Shown piece by piece: positions 37,381 to 46,322 of a stretch of 64,000 nt of DNA. This stretch comes from Chlorobaculum sp. 24CR (GTDB lineage: Bacteria; Bacteroidota; Chlorobiia; Chlorobiales; Chlorobiaceae). The position numbers were made by a program, and so were the translations under genes. The notes under the pieces were generated by a model, which did no database searches, had not been told where the DNA came from, and saw only the letters and a list, made by a program, of their open reading frames with translations. Position 1 is the stretch's first letter. Every line of letters starts with the position of its first letter. The DNA is taken from the NCBI RefSeq assembly GCF_004118635.1, contig NZ_SDGU01000009.1:90778-154777 (forward strand), written 5' to 3'.

Positions 37381-37627
37381 GATCGATAACAGCATTGCAG
37401 AGTGTGGATGCAAGATCGTGAAACCAGGTTCGCCTGAGCGTTTCGCGGCTTGTCGCCGGAGCGGAAACGGGAAAAACCCGCGAGCAGTCCGGCTGCCGCA
37501 GGTGATCGACACAGGATTCCGGAAACCCGGAGAGCACGATACCGTCAAACAGAGGTGAACCTCTGAAAAACAGAACCGGAATATAAGAAAAACATTCGTT
37601 TCCGCCCCGGTTTCAATCGGGGAAAGA

Positions 37628-38443
37628 TCACCAGTGATGAACGAGAAAATAGAGTAGCGGAGCCACGAACATCACCGTGTCGAAGCGGTCGAGCACGCCG
37701 CCGTGCCCAGGAATGAGGCCCGACGAGTCCTTGACCCCGGCATCGCGCTTGAACATCGATTCGAGCAGGTCGCCGGCGGGCGCGACCGCGCCGATCAACA
37801 GGCCCGCCGGTATGGCCCGCCCGTCGGGACAGCCTGAGATGCAGGTCGAGCAGAGCCACGCCGCAAGCGCGCTTCCGGCAATGCCGAAAAGGTACCCCTC
37901 CCAGGTTTTTTTCGGGCTGATGCGAGGGAAAAGCTTCTTTTTGATGAACCTGCCGCCGAGGCCGCGTCCACCGAAATAGGCGAAAATATCTGCCCCCCAG
38001 ACGCACAAAAACAAAAGCAGCACCAGCGCCTGGCCGGAACCCGCGCCGGTGGCGTCCGACAAACGGAGCCGGAGCAATGCCCCAAAACTCAGGTTCACGT
38101 ACAAAAGACCGACAAGCGTCGCGCCGAGGTTCATGAACTGTGAACCCTGGTTTCGCCAGATTTCAAGCACATACAGAAACATGACCACGGCGACAATCGC
38201 CTCCCAGTAAGCGATGAAGCCGTAATAAAAATCGAGCTGGATGAACGCGGTCAGCGGCAAGAGAATAGCGATCGACGGAGGATGCGCCCGGTGCGCGGCC
38301 AGACGCCAGAACTCCCAGGTCGCCATCAGGCTGAGCGCGAGCACCAGTCCGAGAAAGTACGGGCCGCCTTGCATATTGAGCCAGAGCAGCAGCGGAATGC
38401 CCGCGATGGCGACCGCCACTCTCTGCGAGAGATTGCTTGGCAT
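37628..38443 (-). CDS. cdsA: Phosphatidate cytidylyltransferase
   Basis: 271 residues with about seven to eight membrane helices. It makes CDP-diacylglycerol. The end carries the CDP-alcohol-forming signature: SMFKRDAGVKDSSGLIPGHGGVLDRFDTVMFVAP, with the KDSS..PGHGG..DR.D core. Upstream is ADIFAYFGGRGLGGRFIKKKLFPRISPKKTWEG, also diagnostic. It lies 14 bp after the CAAX protease gene. Confidence 0.95.
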   Translation of the reverse strand: MPSNLSQRVAVAIAGIPLLLWLNMQGGPYFLGLVLALSLMATWEFWRLAAHRAHPPSIAILLPLTAFIQLDFYYGFIAYWEAIVAVVMFLYVLEIWRNQGSQFMNLGATLVGLLYVNLSFGALLRLRLSDATGAGSGQALVLLLFLCVWGADIFAYFGGRGLGGRFIKKKLFPRISPKKTWEGYLFGIAGSALAAWLCSTCISGCPDGRAIPAGLLIGAVAPAGDLLESMFKRDAGVKDSSGLIPGHGGVLDRFDTVMFVAPLLYFLVHHW

Positions 38444-38457
38444 CGGAAAAAAAGAGG

Positions 38458-39411
38458 TCAGCGATGCCCGCCAGGCATCGGGTTATCGGCATCCTGCAAT
38501 GCCGGCTTCACCGGAAAATGCCGGATCAGCAGAAAAAATAGAGACAACGAAACCGCCACCAAAACCCACCACGGCCACCAGACAAGCACTCCGGAAACCG
38601 CGTCAGCAGCGCCGCCTGAATCGACGCCGGTTTTCAGCAGAACCAGCGCAGCCAGATTGTTCGCGCCGTGAGCGGCAGCAGGGGCGAGAAGGTTGTCAGA
38701 TTTCAGGTAAATATAGCCAATATACCACCCAAGCAAAGTCAGGGGCACGAAATTGAACCACGCCATGTGGAACAGCGCAAACACCGCTCCGGTCAGGAGC
38801 ACCGCTCTTTTTGGGGACAGACTCAGGGCGAGACCTTTCTGGATGTAGCCGCGGAAAAACAGCTCCTCGCAGAACGCCGGAGTGAGCACAAGCACCAGAA
38901 TCGACAGAAGCAACCCCTCCATCGATGCGCCACCAGCCAGCGTTCTGAGCAAAAGATCGAGTGCCGCCTGATCCTGCACGATTTTTTTACCGGCGCTTCC
39001 GAACCAGGGAAGCAGCAGGCTCTGCAACTCAAGGATGGTGTAGAGCGCGGGTTGCAGCAAGAGCATTCCGGCTCCGGCCATCAGGGCCGGGCGAAGGCCG
39101 TCCCGCTTGCCGATTCCCAGCCAGTCGAGCGTCGCCCTGCCGAACAGTCCGCCGCCGCTGAAGCGGCTCACCAGCCAGAAAACCGGCAGCGCGAGCACGG
39201 CAACCTGCCCGAAAGCCTGAGCCAGCAGAAGCTTCGAGACGACCGGAGCCGTCGCCCCCCGAAACCCTTCGCCCAGAGAGACGCCGCCGGTCGCCAGCAA
39301 GGTGAGCAGCGAACCGGCAATCGGATAGACGGCAAGAACGGAGAGCAACACCAGCGCAATATCCAAAAAAGCCGGATGCCGGTGCTGTTTCGAGTCTTCA
39401 GTGAAATTCAT
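38458..39411 (-). CDS. CPBP family intramembrane metalloprotease (CAAX protease-like)
   Basis: 317 residues from ATG 39411. It has about eight membrane helices. The three abortive-infection/CAAX motifs are present: CEELFFRGYIQKG (EExxxR), FALFHMAWFNF (FxxxH) and AHGANNLAAL (HxxxN-like). Relatives cleave prenylated or other membrane proteins or act in bacteriocin self-immunity; the substrate is unknown. It is divergent from the epimerase gene across 243 bp and co-directional with cdsA. Confidence 0.85.
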   Translation of the reverse strand: MNFTEDSKQHRHPAFLDIALVLLSVLAVYPIAGSLLTLLATGGVSLGEGFRGATAPVVSKLLLAQAFGQVAVLALPVFWLVSRFSGGGLFGRATLDWLGIGKRDGLRPALMAGAGMLLLQPALYTILELQSLLLPWFGSAGKKIVQDQAALDLLLRTLAGGASMEGLLLSILVLVLTPAFCEELFFRGYIQKGLALSLSPKRAVLLTGAVFALFHMAWFNFVPLTLLGWYIGYIYLKSDNLLAPAAAHGANNLAALVLLKTGVDSGGAADAVSGVLVWWPWWVLVAVSLSLFFLLIRHFPVKPALQDADNPMPGGHR

Positions 39412-39654
39412 GCAGCGCGGTTCAGCAGTTGGTGATTGATTGCTTTCATGGCAGGCGGAAAGATACCCTATTTTCGTAAGAGTGGACAATGAACAAACAT
39501 GGCCAGCGTTTTCATCCTGAATGAAACGCTTTTTTTACCAAAAAGCTGATTATCTTCAGAGGCATAAACGCATTCCCTACGCTGCTCAACCTCCAAGGAG
39601 TGCGCCTGTTCCCGATAACCACCCGGCAAACGGGTATCAATTCATACCTCCCGC

Positions 39655-40707
39655 ATGAAAATTCTCGTTACCGGCTCCGCCGGATTCATCGGTTTCCATC
39701 TTTGCGAACGCCTCGCTTCAAGGGGTGACGAAGTGGTCGGCATCGACAACATCAACGACTACTACGACCAGCGGGTCAAGTATGGACGACTCGCCTACTC
39801 AGGCATCGAGGAGTCCGCTATCGAATACGGCAAGCCGGTACAGTCATCGAAATATCCCGACTACCGCTTCGTCAAGCTCAATCTCGAAGACAAGGAGGGC
39901 ATCGACAATCTGTTCAAAACGGAAAAATTCGACGCGCTCTGCAATCTGGCCGCCCAGGCCGGCGTCCGCTACTCCCTGACGAATCCCGGCTCCTACGTCA
40001 ACTCGAACATCGTCGGCTTCGTGAACCTTCTGGAGGCGGCCCGCCACAACAGCCTCGGCAACTTCTGCTATGCCTCAAGCTCGTCGGTTTACGGCCTGAA
40101 CGAACACCAGCCCTTCTCGGTGCACGACAACGTCGATCACCCGGTCAGCCTCTACGCGGCAAGCAAGAAATCCAACGAACTGATGGCCCACACCTACAGC
40201 CACCTGTTCGGCATCCCAACCACCGGCCTGCGCTTCTTCACGGTTTACGGCCCTTGGGGACGGCCCGACATGGCGCTCTTCCTCTTCACCAAGGCCGCGC
40301 TCGAAGGCCGACCGATCGACGTTTTCAACTACGGCAACATGCAGCGCGACTTCACCTACATCGACGACATCGTCGAGGGGGTCGTGCGGGTGCTCGACCA
40401 TCCGGCCCAGCCGAACCCCGACTGGAGCGGAGCCGCGCCCGATCCCGGCTCGTCATCCGCGCCGTACCGCGTTTACAACATCGGCAACAACCAGCCGGTC
40501 AAACTGATGGATTATATCACGGCCATCGAAAAGGCGCTCGGAAAAACCATCGAAAAGAATCTGTTGCCCATGCAGCCGGGCGACGTTCCTTCGACCTACG
40601 CCGATGTGAGCGATCTGGTCAAAGACCTCGGCTACAAACCCGAAACAACGGTACAGGAGGGCGTCAACCGCTTCATCGCCTGGTACCGTGAATTCTTCAA
40701 GGTCTGA
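39655..40707 (+). CDS. UDP-glucuronate 4-epimerase-type NAD-dependent epimerase
   Basis: 350 residues, an extended short-chain dehydrogenase. The NAD-binding motif is TGSAGFIG (6-13) and the catalytic Tyr167-xxx-Lys171 lies in SLYAASKK. LRFFTVYGPWGRPDMALFLFTKAALEGRPIDVFNYGNMQRDFTYIDDIVEGV is typical of the UDP-GlcA to UDP-GalA 4-epimerases of capsule and LPS loci. The DNINDYYDQRVKYGRL segment after strand beta2 is also typical. It is the first gene of the polysaccharide region and is insulated by a strong terminator. Confidence 0.92.
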   Translation: MKILVTGSAGFIGFHLCERLASRGDEVVGIDNINDYYDQRVKYGRLAYSGIEESAIEYGKPVQSSKYPDYRFVKLNLEDKEGIDNLFKTEKFDALCNLAAQAGVRYSLTNPGSYVNSNIVGFVNLLEAARHNSLGNFCYASSSSVYGLNEHQPFSVHDNVDHPVSLYAASKKSNELMAHTYSHLFGIPTTGLRFFTVYGPWGRPDMALFLFTKAALEGRPIDVFNYGNMQRDFTYIDDIVEGVVRVLDHPAQPNPDWSGAAPDPGSSSAPYRVYNIGNNQPVKLMDYITAIEKALGKTIEKNLLPMQPGDVPSTYADVSDLVKDLGYKPETTVQEGVNRFIAWYREFFKV

Positions 40708-40742
40708 GCGGTCGCAAACAGCCCGTAGCCGGATATGAAAAT

Positions 40743-40783
40743 AAAGCCGAGGCCGGAGCAACTGAAACTCCGGCCTCGGCTTT
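40743..40783. terminator. Strong bidirectional terminator
   Basis: A perfect 16-bp stem (40743-40758 with 40768-40783) and 9-nt loop, with AAA/TTT inside the stem ends and T-rich sequence on both sides. It separates the convergent epimerase (+) and the GT87-like gene (-). Confidence 0.88.
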
Positions 40784-40825
40784 ACCCTTTTGTCATCTCG
40801 GCGAAAAACCGGATGGCTCCCGCGT

Positions 40826-42268
40826 TCATGCCGAAGTCTTCGCAATCTTCGTCTCGACCGACAGCAACCGGTACAGCAGCACCAGCACCATGGCAGCGCC
40901 AAAAAAGAGGTACGATTGCAGGAAGTTCAGGTAAGTATTGGCGAACTGGTCTGTAAAACTGTCAAGCTTCTGGCTCACAAGGAAATAGGAAACCAGCAGA
41001 TACGCCTCCGTCCACTTGCCAAACGGCCTGCGAGCAATGGCCGCAGGAATAAGCACCGCGAATATCGGCAGCACTATCCCGTAATGATGCTCCCACGCCA
41101 CCGGAGAGGCAATGGTGACACTGAGGAAGATCAGCGCCAGATCGAGAAGCTGTGGTTTCTGCCGCACCCGCCAGAGCAAAGCAAATCCGAGAATGATGAC
41201 CGAGCTGACAAGCGTTGTGTAATAAACTGCCGGATTGTAAGCAGGAAAGCTATCTTCCAGCCATTCGAGGTTGTTCCCGTTGAATAGCAACCGGTTCATC
41301 ACGCCATTCACCGACTGGTTCGGAAAAAAGCTCTCACCCCTCCGGCTGATAAATCGCAGAACATCGAGATACCCGACAACATTATTGAATCCATACTCCA
41401 GCACCGAAACAACTTGCAACAGGCCTGCCGTGACCAGCAGGAAAACGGAAAACTTCCACTCTTTCCTGAAAGCCGCCCACAGCAGCACAACCGCATATTG
41501 AGGCTTGATGGAGCAACAGAGACCAATCAGAAAACCGGCAAGAATTTTACGATCTTTGCTCCATGCAATCAGGGCGGCTGCCGTCAGACAGGTGAGCAAA
41601 GTCTGAATCTGACCAAGATAGCAAGACCTGGTCAGAGGATAAAACAGAAAGACCGACGCAAAACTTATCAGCAACAATGGGAAACGGAACTGTTTCCTGC
41701 TATCGAGGCCACTCCGCACGCCCTGTTCACCATAGCGAGAGGCTGTGTCGAAAAGCAGATAATAGATCATGAAGCCCATAGCGATCAGGCCGATCCAGGA
41801 GAGCCGGTTCAGCACGATAGAGACGGAACTCCAGTCTGCGGAAAACACTCGCTGGGGAAAATCAACAAGGAGCAAAGAGCTCAGCGGATACTGGAACTTT
41901 ATCTTGTCCGTAAAAAAAACGCGCTCAAAAAGTGACACTGGATTCTGCGGATCAGCCCTCAGTCTGTTCAGTGCTTCAAACATGACACCCCACGAATCGT
42001 CACCGCTTTTGAACCCCAGCACATTCAGCGTCTGGAGCATATATCCCGCCGTCGTGTTCTCCGGCTGATGGAACCAGACAGCCAGCATAGCACTGACCAG
42101 CACAGCACTGACCAGCATCGTCAGCAACAGCAGATAGCTCCGGTTGAGCAGAGAATGTTCCCTGTACTTTTTCAGCCTGAACCCGTCAGGAGCACTGTCC
42201 GAAAACAAATACAGGAACAGAACCGCCGACAGCACAGCCAGAATAAGAATCGACACCATGATATTCAC
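40826..42268 (-). CDS. Polytopic GT87-type (DUF2029) glycosyltransferase
   Basis: 480 residues with about ten or more membrane helices. The GT87 pattern is seen: LTRSCYLGQIQTLLTCLTAAALIAW (the GQ.(N/Q) motif after a membrane helix), then GLCCSIKPQYAVVLLWAAF, and NQSVNGVMNRLLF later. GT-C fold enzymes of this family use polyprenyl-phosphate sugars, for example mannose, on the periplasmic face. The acceptor is unknown. Base composition looks less GC-rich than the flanking housekeeping genes. It is convergent with the epimerase and divergent from the second GT87-like gene. Confidence 0.75.
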   Translation of the reverse strand: MNIMVSILILAVLSAVLFLYLFSDSAPDGFRLKKYREHSLLNRSYLLLLTMLVSAVLVSAMLAVWFHQPENTTAGYMLQTLNVLGFKSGDDSWGVMFEALNRLRADPQNPVSLFERVFFTDKIKFQYPLSSLLLVDFPQRVFSADWSSVSIVLNRLSWIGLIAMGFMIYYLLFDTASRYGEQGVRSGLDSRKQFRFPLLLISFASVFLFYPLTRSCYLGQIQTLLTCLTAAALIAWSKDRKILAGFLIGLCCSIKPQYAVVLLWAAFRKEWKFSVFLLVTAGLLQVVSVLEYGFNNVVGYLDVLRFISRRGESFFPNQSVNGVMNRLLFNGNNLEWLEDSFPAYNPAVYYTTLVSSVIILGFALLWRVRQKPQLLDLALIFLSVTIASPVAWEHHYGIVLPIFAVLIPAAIARRPFGKWTEAYLLVSYFLVSQKLDSFTDQFANTYLNFLQSYLFFGAAMVLVLLYRLLSVETKIAKTSA

Positions 42269-42523
42269 GGAAATTATTTTATTGTTACCAAGCCTTTTTC
42301 CACCAGAATATTACTGAAGAGCACCCGGAAAAACTGATTATTGAGCTGAATTCTCTGTCTGGATTGTTCAGGGAATTTGCTTGAGACTGACAATATTCAA
42401 CCACGCTCAGACAGATTTCATCCTTTAACGCCAACCGTTGCGGACAATCAGCAAGCAGGCCCTGCTTTTTTTATAAAGCGGACAACTATCAGCTTCACCT
42501 TGCACCGATTTCAGATACAGCCC

Positions 42524-43825
42524 ATGAGAAACAACAGTGAATTGAACGATGTACCCCTCGACAAAAATTTTCCCGGCACGGCGCGAAAAATCGTTTTGCT
42601 TCTGCTGGTGGTAGCAATCGGCTGGTACCTGTCCAAAACCTACTCGCCACGCTTGTTAAATGATTTCCCTGCCTATTATGACGCGGGTCGTGCCGTGCTG
42701 GATGGCCGAATAGGCGACTTGTATTTAAGCAAATCCACCTTCACCAACCTTCCGGTTCTCAGCCTCTTCTGCGTGCCTCCAGCCATGTTCGGGTATAGCA
42801 CTGCATGGCACATCCTGTGGTGGATTTGCATCGTTGCTTTCGCAAGCACATTGCTGCTACTTGTCAAAACTGCCCAGTCACGAATGCCATCGGATGCAGG
42901 AGCGGCACTCCTTCCCGCACTGATTTTTCTTGCTTATGCTCCGCTTATGTACCGCTGCCTCGATCTTGGACAGACCACGCCACTGGCCGTCCTGCTCCTG
43001 GCTATCTGCATATTTTTGCTGCTGCGAAAACAAAATATCGGCGCGGGCATCGCACTCGGCGCTTTGTGCGCTCTCAAAATACCACCGCTGCTGCTGCTGG
43101 TAGTGTTTGCTGCGCGACGGCGCTGGACGACGGTAGCTACTTCGGTTGCCGTGCTTCTCCTCGCAGTATTGGCTTCTTGGCTCTGGGTCGGCACAGAAAT
43201 CATGAGTCAATATGCTGAACGCATTTTCGGTGCAAACACCCATGGAGGTCTGGCCGTATTCAACAATCAAAGCCTCGATGGTTTGTGGATGCGTGCGTTC
43301 AGCAGCGCTGGCCTGACCGACTGGACGCCTTCACCACGGCCACAAGCCGCTGTTGTTGCTCTCTTTCTCTCGTTACTGGCTGTATCCATGGGTGTCGTAT
43401 TTGCCGGATGGAGATTCTTCAATGTAGCACCTGCGAGCATCAAGCGCACAGGTGATCCAGAAACTGTCGAACTTGAAGTGATTCTGGCAGCGGCACTTAT
43501 GGTTCTTGTTCTGCCCGTAACCTGGACGAACTACTTCCTGTTCCTGTCGGTACCCTTCGCGCTATTCCCGATCTGGTGGCGAAGGAGTAATTTGCCCTAC
43601 TACCGGATTGCAACAGCAGTGCTGATCGTTGGCGTTTTACTGACCGCATGGCCACATGTGCATGAAAACGAATACTATTTCGCCCGCGAGACGCTCTTTT
43701 CACTCAGACTCATTCTTGCCGGACGCACCGTCGGCGCGCTTCTGCTGCTCGGCCTTTGCTTGGCTGGCATGAAACTTTGGACAAAATCCCGAACGAAAGA
43801 AGCGACTCCCGGACAATCAGATTAA
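42524..43825 (+). CDS. Second polytopic GT87-type (DUF2029) glycosyltransferase
   Basis: 433 residues from ATG 42524 (the frame is open from a TTG at 42377 but homology starts later). The N-terminal helix is followed by the family segment NDFPAYYDAGRAVLDGRIGDLY, where a conserved acidic residue near the first periplasmic loop is expected to be catalytic. DLGQTTPLAVLLLAICIF, GALCALKIPPLLLLVVF and NNQSLDGLWMRAF correspond to the GQ, KP and NQS blocks of the family. There are about ten membrane helices. It is not similar enough to its neighbour to look like a recent duplicate. Confidence 0.78.
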   Translation: MRNNSELNDVPLDKNFPGTARKIVLLLLVVAIGWYLSKTYSPRLLNDFPAYYDAGRAVLDGRIGDLYLSKSTFTNLPVLSLFCVPPAMFGYSTAWHILWWICIVAFASTLLLLVKTAQSRMPSDAGAALLPALIFLAYAPLMYRCLDLGQTTPLAVLLLAICIFLLLRKQNIGAGIALGALCALKIPPLLLLVVFAARRRWTTVATSVAVLLLAVLASWLWVGTEIMSQYAERIFGANTHGGLAVFNNQSLDGLWMRAFSSAGLTDWTPSPRPQAAVVALFLSLLAVSMGVVFAGWRFFNVAPASIKRTGDPETVELEVILAAALMVLVLPVTWTNYFLFLSVPFALFPIWWRRSNLPYYRIATAVLIVGVLLTAWPHVHENEYYFARETLFSLRLILAGRTVGALLLLGLCLAGMKLWTKSRTKEATPGQSD

Positions 43826-43847
43826 ACAGCCATGTCGCCCCTGCGAT

Positions 43848-45695
43848 TTAGCGTACTTCGTACAGAACGTAACAGGGCGTCCGTTTCAACAGCTCGCAGG
43901 AGATCGGAACGCTTGCCTTTGGATCATGCAAAAGCAGGTAACGGATGCCGTGCGCCTTGGCGTATGCCACCATCTCTTTGGGTGTATGCAGGGCAGAGAC
44001 CTCGCGGAATCGTGTTGACCACTGCCGGTAAAAGGATGGGTACCACATAACCGCGCCGCCCTGCCTCCACGACACCCAGACTTTCCGGCGCGCCTGCAAC
44101 TGGAAATAGTCGGTATGGTCGATGTCATCGAGCGGCAGCAAAAACGGGCCGTGAAGACTGCTGTTCCGGATCCAGGACACCATTTCCGTCCAGCTTCGCC
44201 TTACGGGATATTTTCGATTGGCGTACAGTTTTTCCTCGAAAATATCCTTATAACAGCTCATGGCCACCATGAAGCACAGCAAGAGAAGCGCCACTGGACC
44301 GCCGACGCTCACGTGACGATAACGTCCGAACGCCAAAAGTGCTGAAACCCCAAGAATTACGGCAAGCTTCCCCGCCTGTATCAAGATGAACGGATATGGA
44401 GGAATAGGTGAAAACAGCGCCAACACGCAAAGCGCCAGGCAGACAAACGCAAGCGGGCGGCGCCACGCCCTGACCCACCGAAAAATTCCCGACCGGTCAA
44501 AACGGGTAACAACACCATCTCCGGGCAATGCCAGAAGCATCGAAGCGAGAAGCACGATCATGCCGATGAGCCTCACAGGCAACAGCGCAAGAGAGAGCAA
44601 CACGACCGCCCCGATGGTTCGCATCGCCAGCTCCTCCTTGTTCAGCAACAGCCTCACCCCCGCCAAAACGATCACCACCGTCGCCAGCGCCTGCCCGAGA
44701 CCCGCCGCGCGGATCAGGTGCAGATTGAAAACGAAGCGGTTATTGACGAGATAAGGCAGCGGAATGCCGACGAGCAGCAGCAACAAAGCGCCAAGCTGAA
44801 TAGCGATCCAGAAGCGGCTGTTCGGCAGATGCCTGGAGGCCAGAAGACCGGAACCGACCAGCATGAAATGCTTCAGCACCAGCATCCGGTCAACCGACTC
44901 AAGCAGAAAGTGCACCTTGCAGTACGTGCGGATATAGTCGATGTAGCTGAAATCGACCTTTTGGTGCTTGCCGTTAACGATGAAATAGATCCAGAGCGCC
45001 ACCGGCAAGGCAAACAACAAGAACCCGCCTGCGGCTTTCAGGAACGCCTTCACGGAAAGCGGCCGCTTCACCAGGAGCAGCGCCACCGTATTCATGACCA
45101 GAAGCCAGATGCCGACGAAAGCGTTGATCGAAAACGCAATCCCCACCATCGCATAGGCCAGAGCGATCCGGTCTTTGCAGAGCAACCCCACGGAGAGAAA
45201 CACGAACACCCAGGTCAGCTCGGTTTGCGTGAAAAATGGCACGAACATGTCGTGGTCTCCGATGATGGAGCTGCCTTGCAGCAAGGGCGTCAGCGCCAGC
45301 ACGGTCATGGCCAGCAGCAGTTCGACCGGCTTCCGGAATCCGGCGGCTCTCGACAGATAGACCAGTCCCGCAAACCCGGCAATCTTGCTCGCCAGGCTTA
45401 CGAAGTAAAATACCTGCCGGACATTCTCCTCGGTGGTAAAAGCCCTCATGATCGGCAAAACGATCGACGTAAAATTATTGAGCGTTGCGTAAAACGCATC
45501 GTTGCGGAACTCAGGTAACTCAGAAAGCTTCAGTATATACGGAAGGTGAAAGATGTTGTTGTAGATGCCGAACTGAAACCCGACCAGCATACTCACCACG
45601 TAGCCAAATACCAGCGGAATCAGCACATAGCTGACGATGTTCCATATCTTTTCAGGCATACGGCCGTTGAAACCATCTTTCATGCTAACACACAT
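43848..45695 (-). CDS. Large polytopic membrane protein, GT-C-like
   Basis: 615 residues with about twelve membrane helices followed by a soluble, probably periplasmic, C-terminal domain of about 130 residues (from SCYKDIFEEKLYANRKYPVRRSWTEMV). The overall architecture (multi-helix core plus C-terminal globular domain) resembles GT-C glycosyltransferases of the PMT/oligosaccharyltransferase type, but no family motif was recognised. The first periplasmic loop contains ELPEFRNDAFY, where an Asp could be catalytic. Alternative starts exist at 45683 and 45659. It is convergent with the GT87-like gene. Confidence 0.6.
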   Translation of the reverse strand: MCVSMKDGFNGRMPEKIWNIVSYVLIPLVFGYVVSMLVGFQFGIYNNIFHLPYILKLSELPEFRNDAFYATLNNFTSIVLPIMRAFTTEENVRQVFYFVSLASKIAGFAGLVYLSRAAGFRKPVELLLAMTVLALTPLLQGSSIIGDHDMFVPFFTQTELTWVFVFLSVGLLCKDRIALAYAMVGIAFSINAFVGIWLLVMNTVALLLVKRPLSVKAFLKAAGGFLLFALPVALWIYFIVNGKHQKVDFSYIDYIRTYCKVHFLLESVDRMLVLKHFMLVGSGLLASRHLPNSRFWIAIQLGALLLLLVGIPLPYLVNNRFVFNLHLIRAAGLGQALATVVIVLAGVRLLLNKEELAMRTIGAVVLLSLALLPVRLIGMIVLLASMLLALPGDGVVTRFDRSGIFRWVRAWRRPLAFVCLALCVLALFSPIPPYPFILIQAGKLAVILGVSALLAFGRYRHVSVGGPVALLLLCFMVAMSCYKDIFEEKLYANRKYPVRRSWTEMVSWIRNSSLHGPFLLPLDDIDHTDYFQLQARRKVWVSWRQGGAVMWYPSFYRQWSTRFREVSALHTPKEMVAYAKAHGIRYLLLHDPKASVPISCELLKRTPCYVLYEVR

Positions 45696-45956
45696 CAGGA
45701 ATTACGGCAATATCCGAAAGGCACGCCAATGCTTTTCGGTGATACCGGGAATTCGATTGAAAAAAACTGAAGCGTTCGTGAAAAGCGGCAAGATCAGGGG
45801 AAAAGCAGACGGCCCGGCTACCAGTCGCAACATCAACGTCAACCGGCAAAATCCAGAGAGCAGCGAACGGCGACGTCAAAAGCGAATGGTCAAAACGGCT
45901 TCGACGGGCGGCGCAAAAACACTCAATGACACCAGGCATCAGCATCCGGATCAGGA

Positions 45957-46322
45957 TCAGGAGTTCGAGATAAACCAGATGCCGAGGCAGATCATGCCGA
46001 TACCGACGCCCCTTGACCATGTCAAGTGTTCGCCAAGCATGGCGCCAACCGCCGCCGTCACCACAAAGCCAATTCCCACAAGAGGATACGCCTTGCTCAC
46101 GTCCCATTTCGAGAGCACCCACAGCCAGACCACCGCGCCGATTCCGTAAAGCAGGAAGCCGCCAACCACGAACTTGTCAGTCAGAACCGTCAACAGGGTC
46201 TTCGTCGAGAATGGCTGCTGCATCGCCGTTTTGACGGCATCTGCCGACATGCCCGCCTTGAGCGAAAATTGCGCAGCCGCTGAAATCAGGATACTGCAAA
46301 GCGCAACGATAAAGGTACTCAT
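45957..46322 (-). CDS. SMR/EamA-type four-helix membrane protein (ArnE/F-like)
   Basis: 121 residues with four membrane helices: the N-terminal TFIVALCSILISAAAQFSLKAG, a second helix GGFLLYGIGAVVWLWVLSKW, AYPLVGIGFVVTAAVGAMLGE, and WSRGVGIGMICLGIWFI. A YPL motif and a Glu after helix 3 (GEHLTW) resemble the ArnE/ArnF flippase subunits and EamA half-transporters that move undecaprenyl-linked sugars. Its ATG overlaps the stop of the HAD-UbiA gene (ATGA, 46319-46322), so the two are tightly coupled. Flippase function is inferred from context. Confidence 0.75.
   Translation of the reverse strand: MSTFIVALCSILISAAAQFSLKAGMSADAVKTAMQQPFSTKTLLTVLTDKFVVGGFLLYGIGAVVWLWVLSKWDVSKAYPLVGIGFVVTAAVGAMLGEHLTWSRGVGIGMICLGIWFISNS

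Noticed and set aside
37550..37565. A terminator after cdsA
   Set aside because: The short CAGAGGT/ACCTCTG hairpin has a very small loop and only TTTG behind it on the minus strand.
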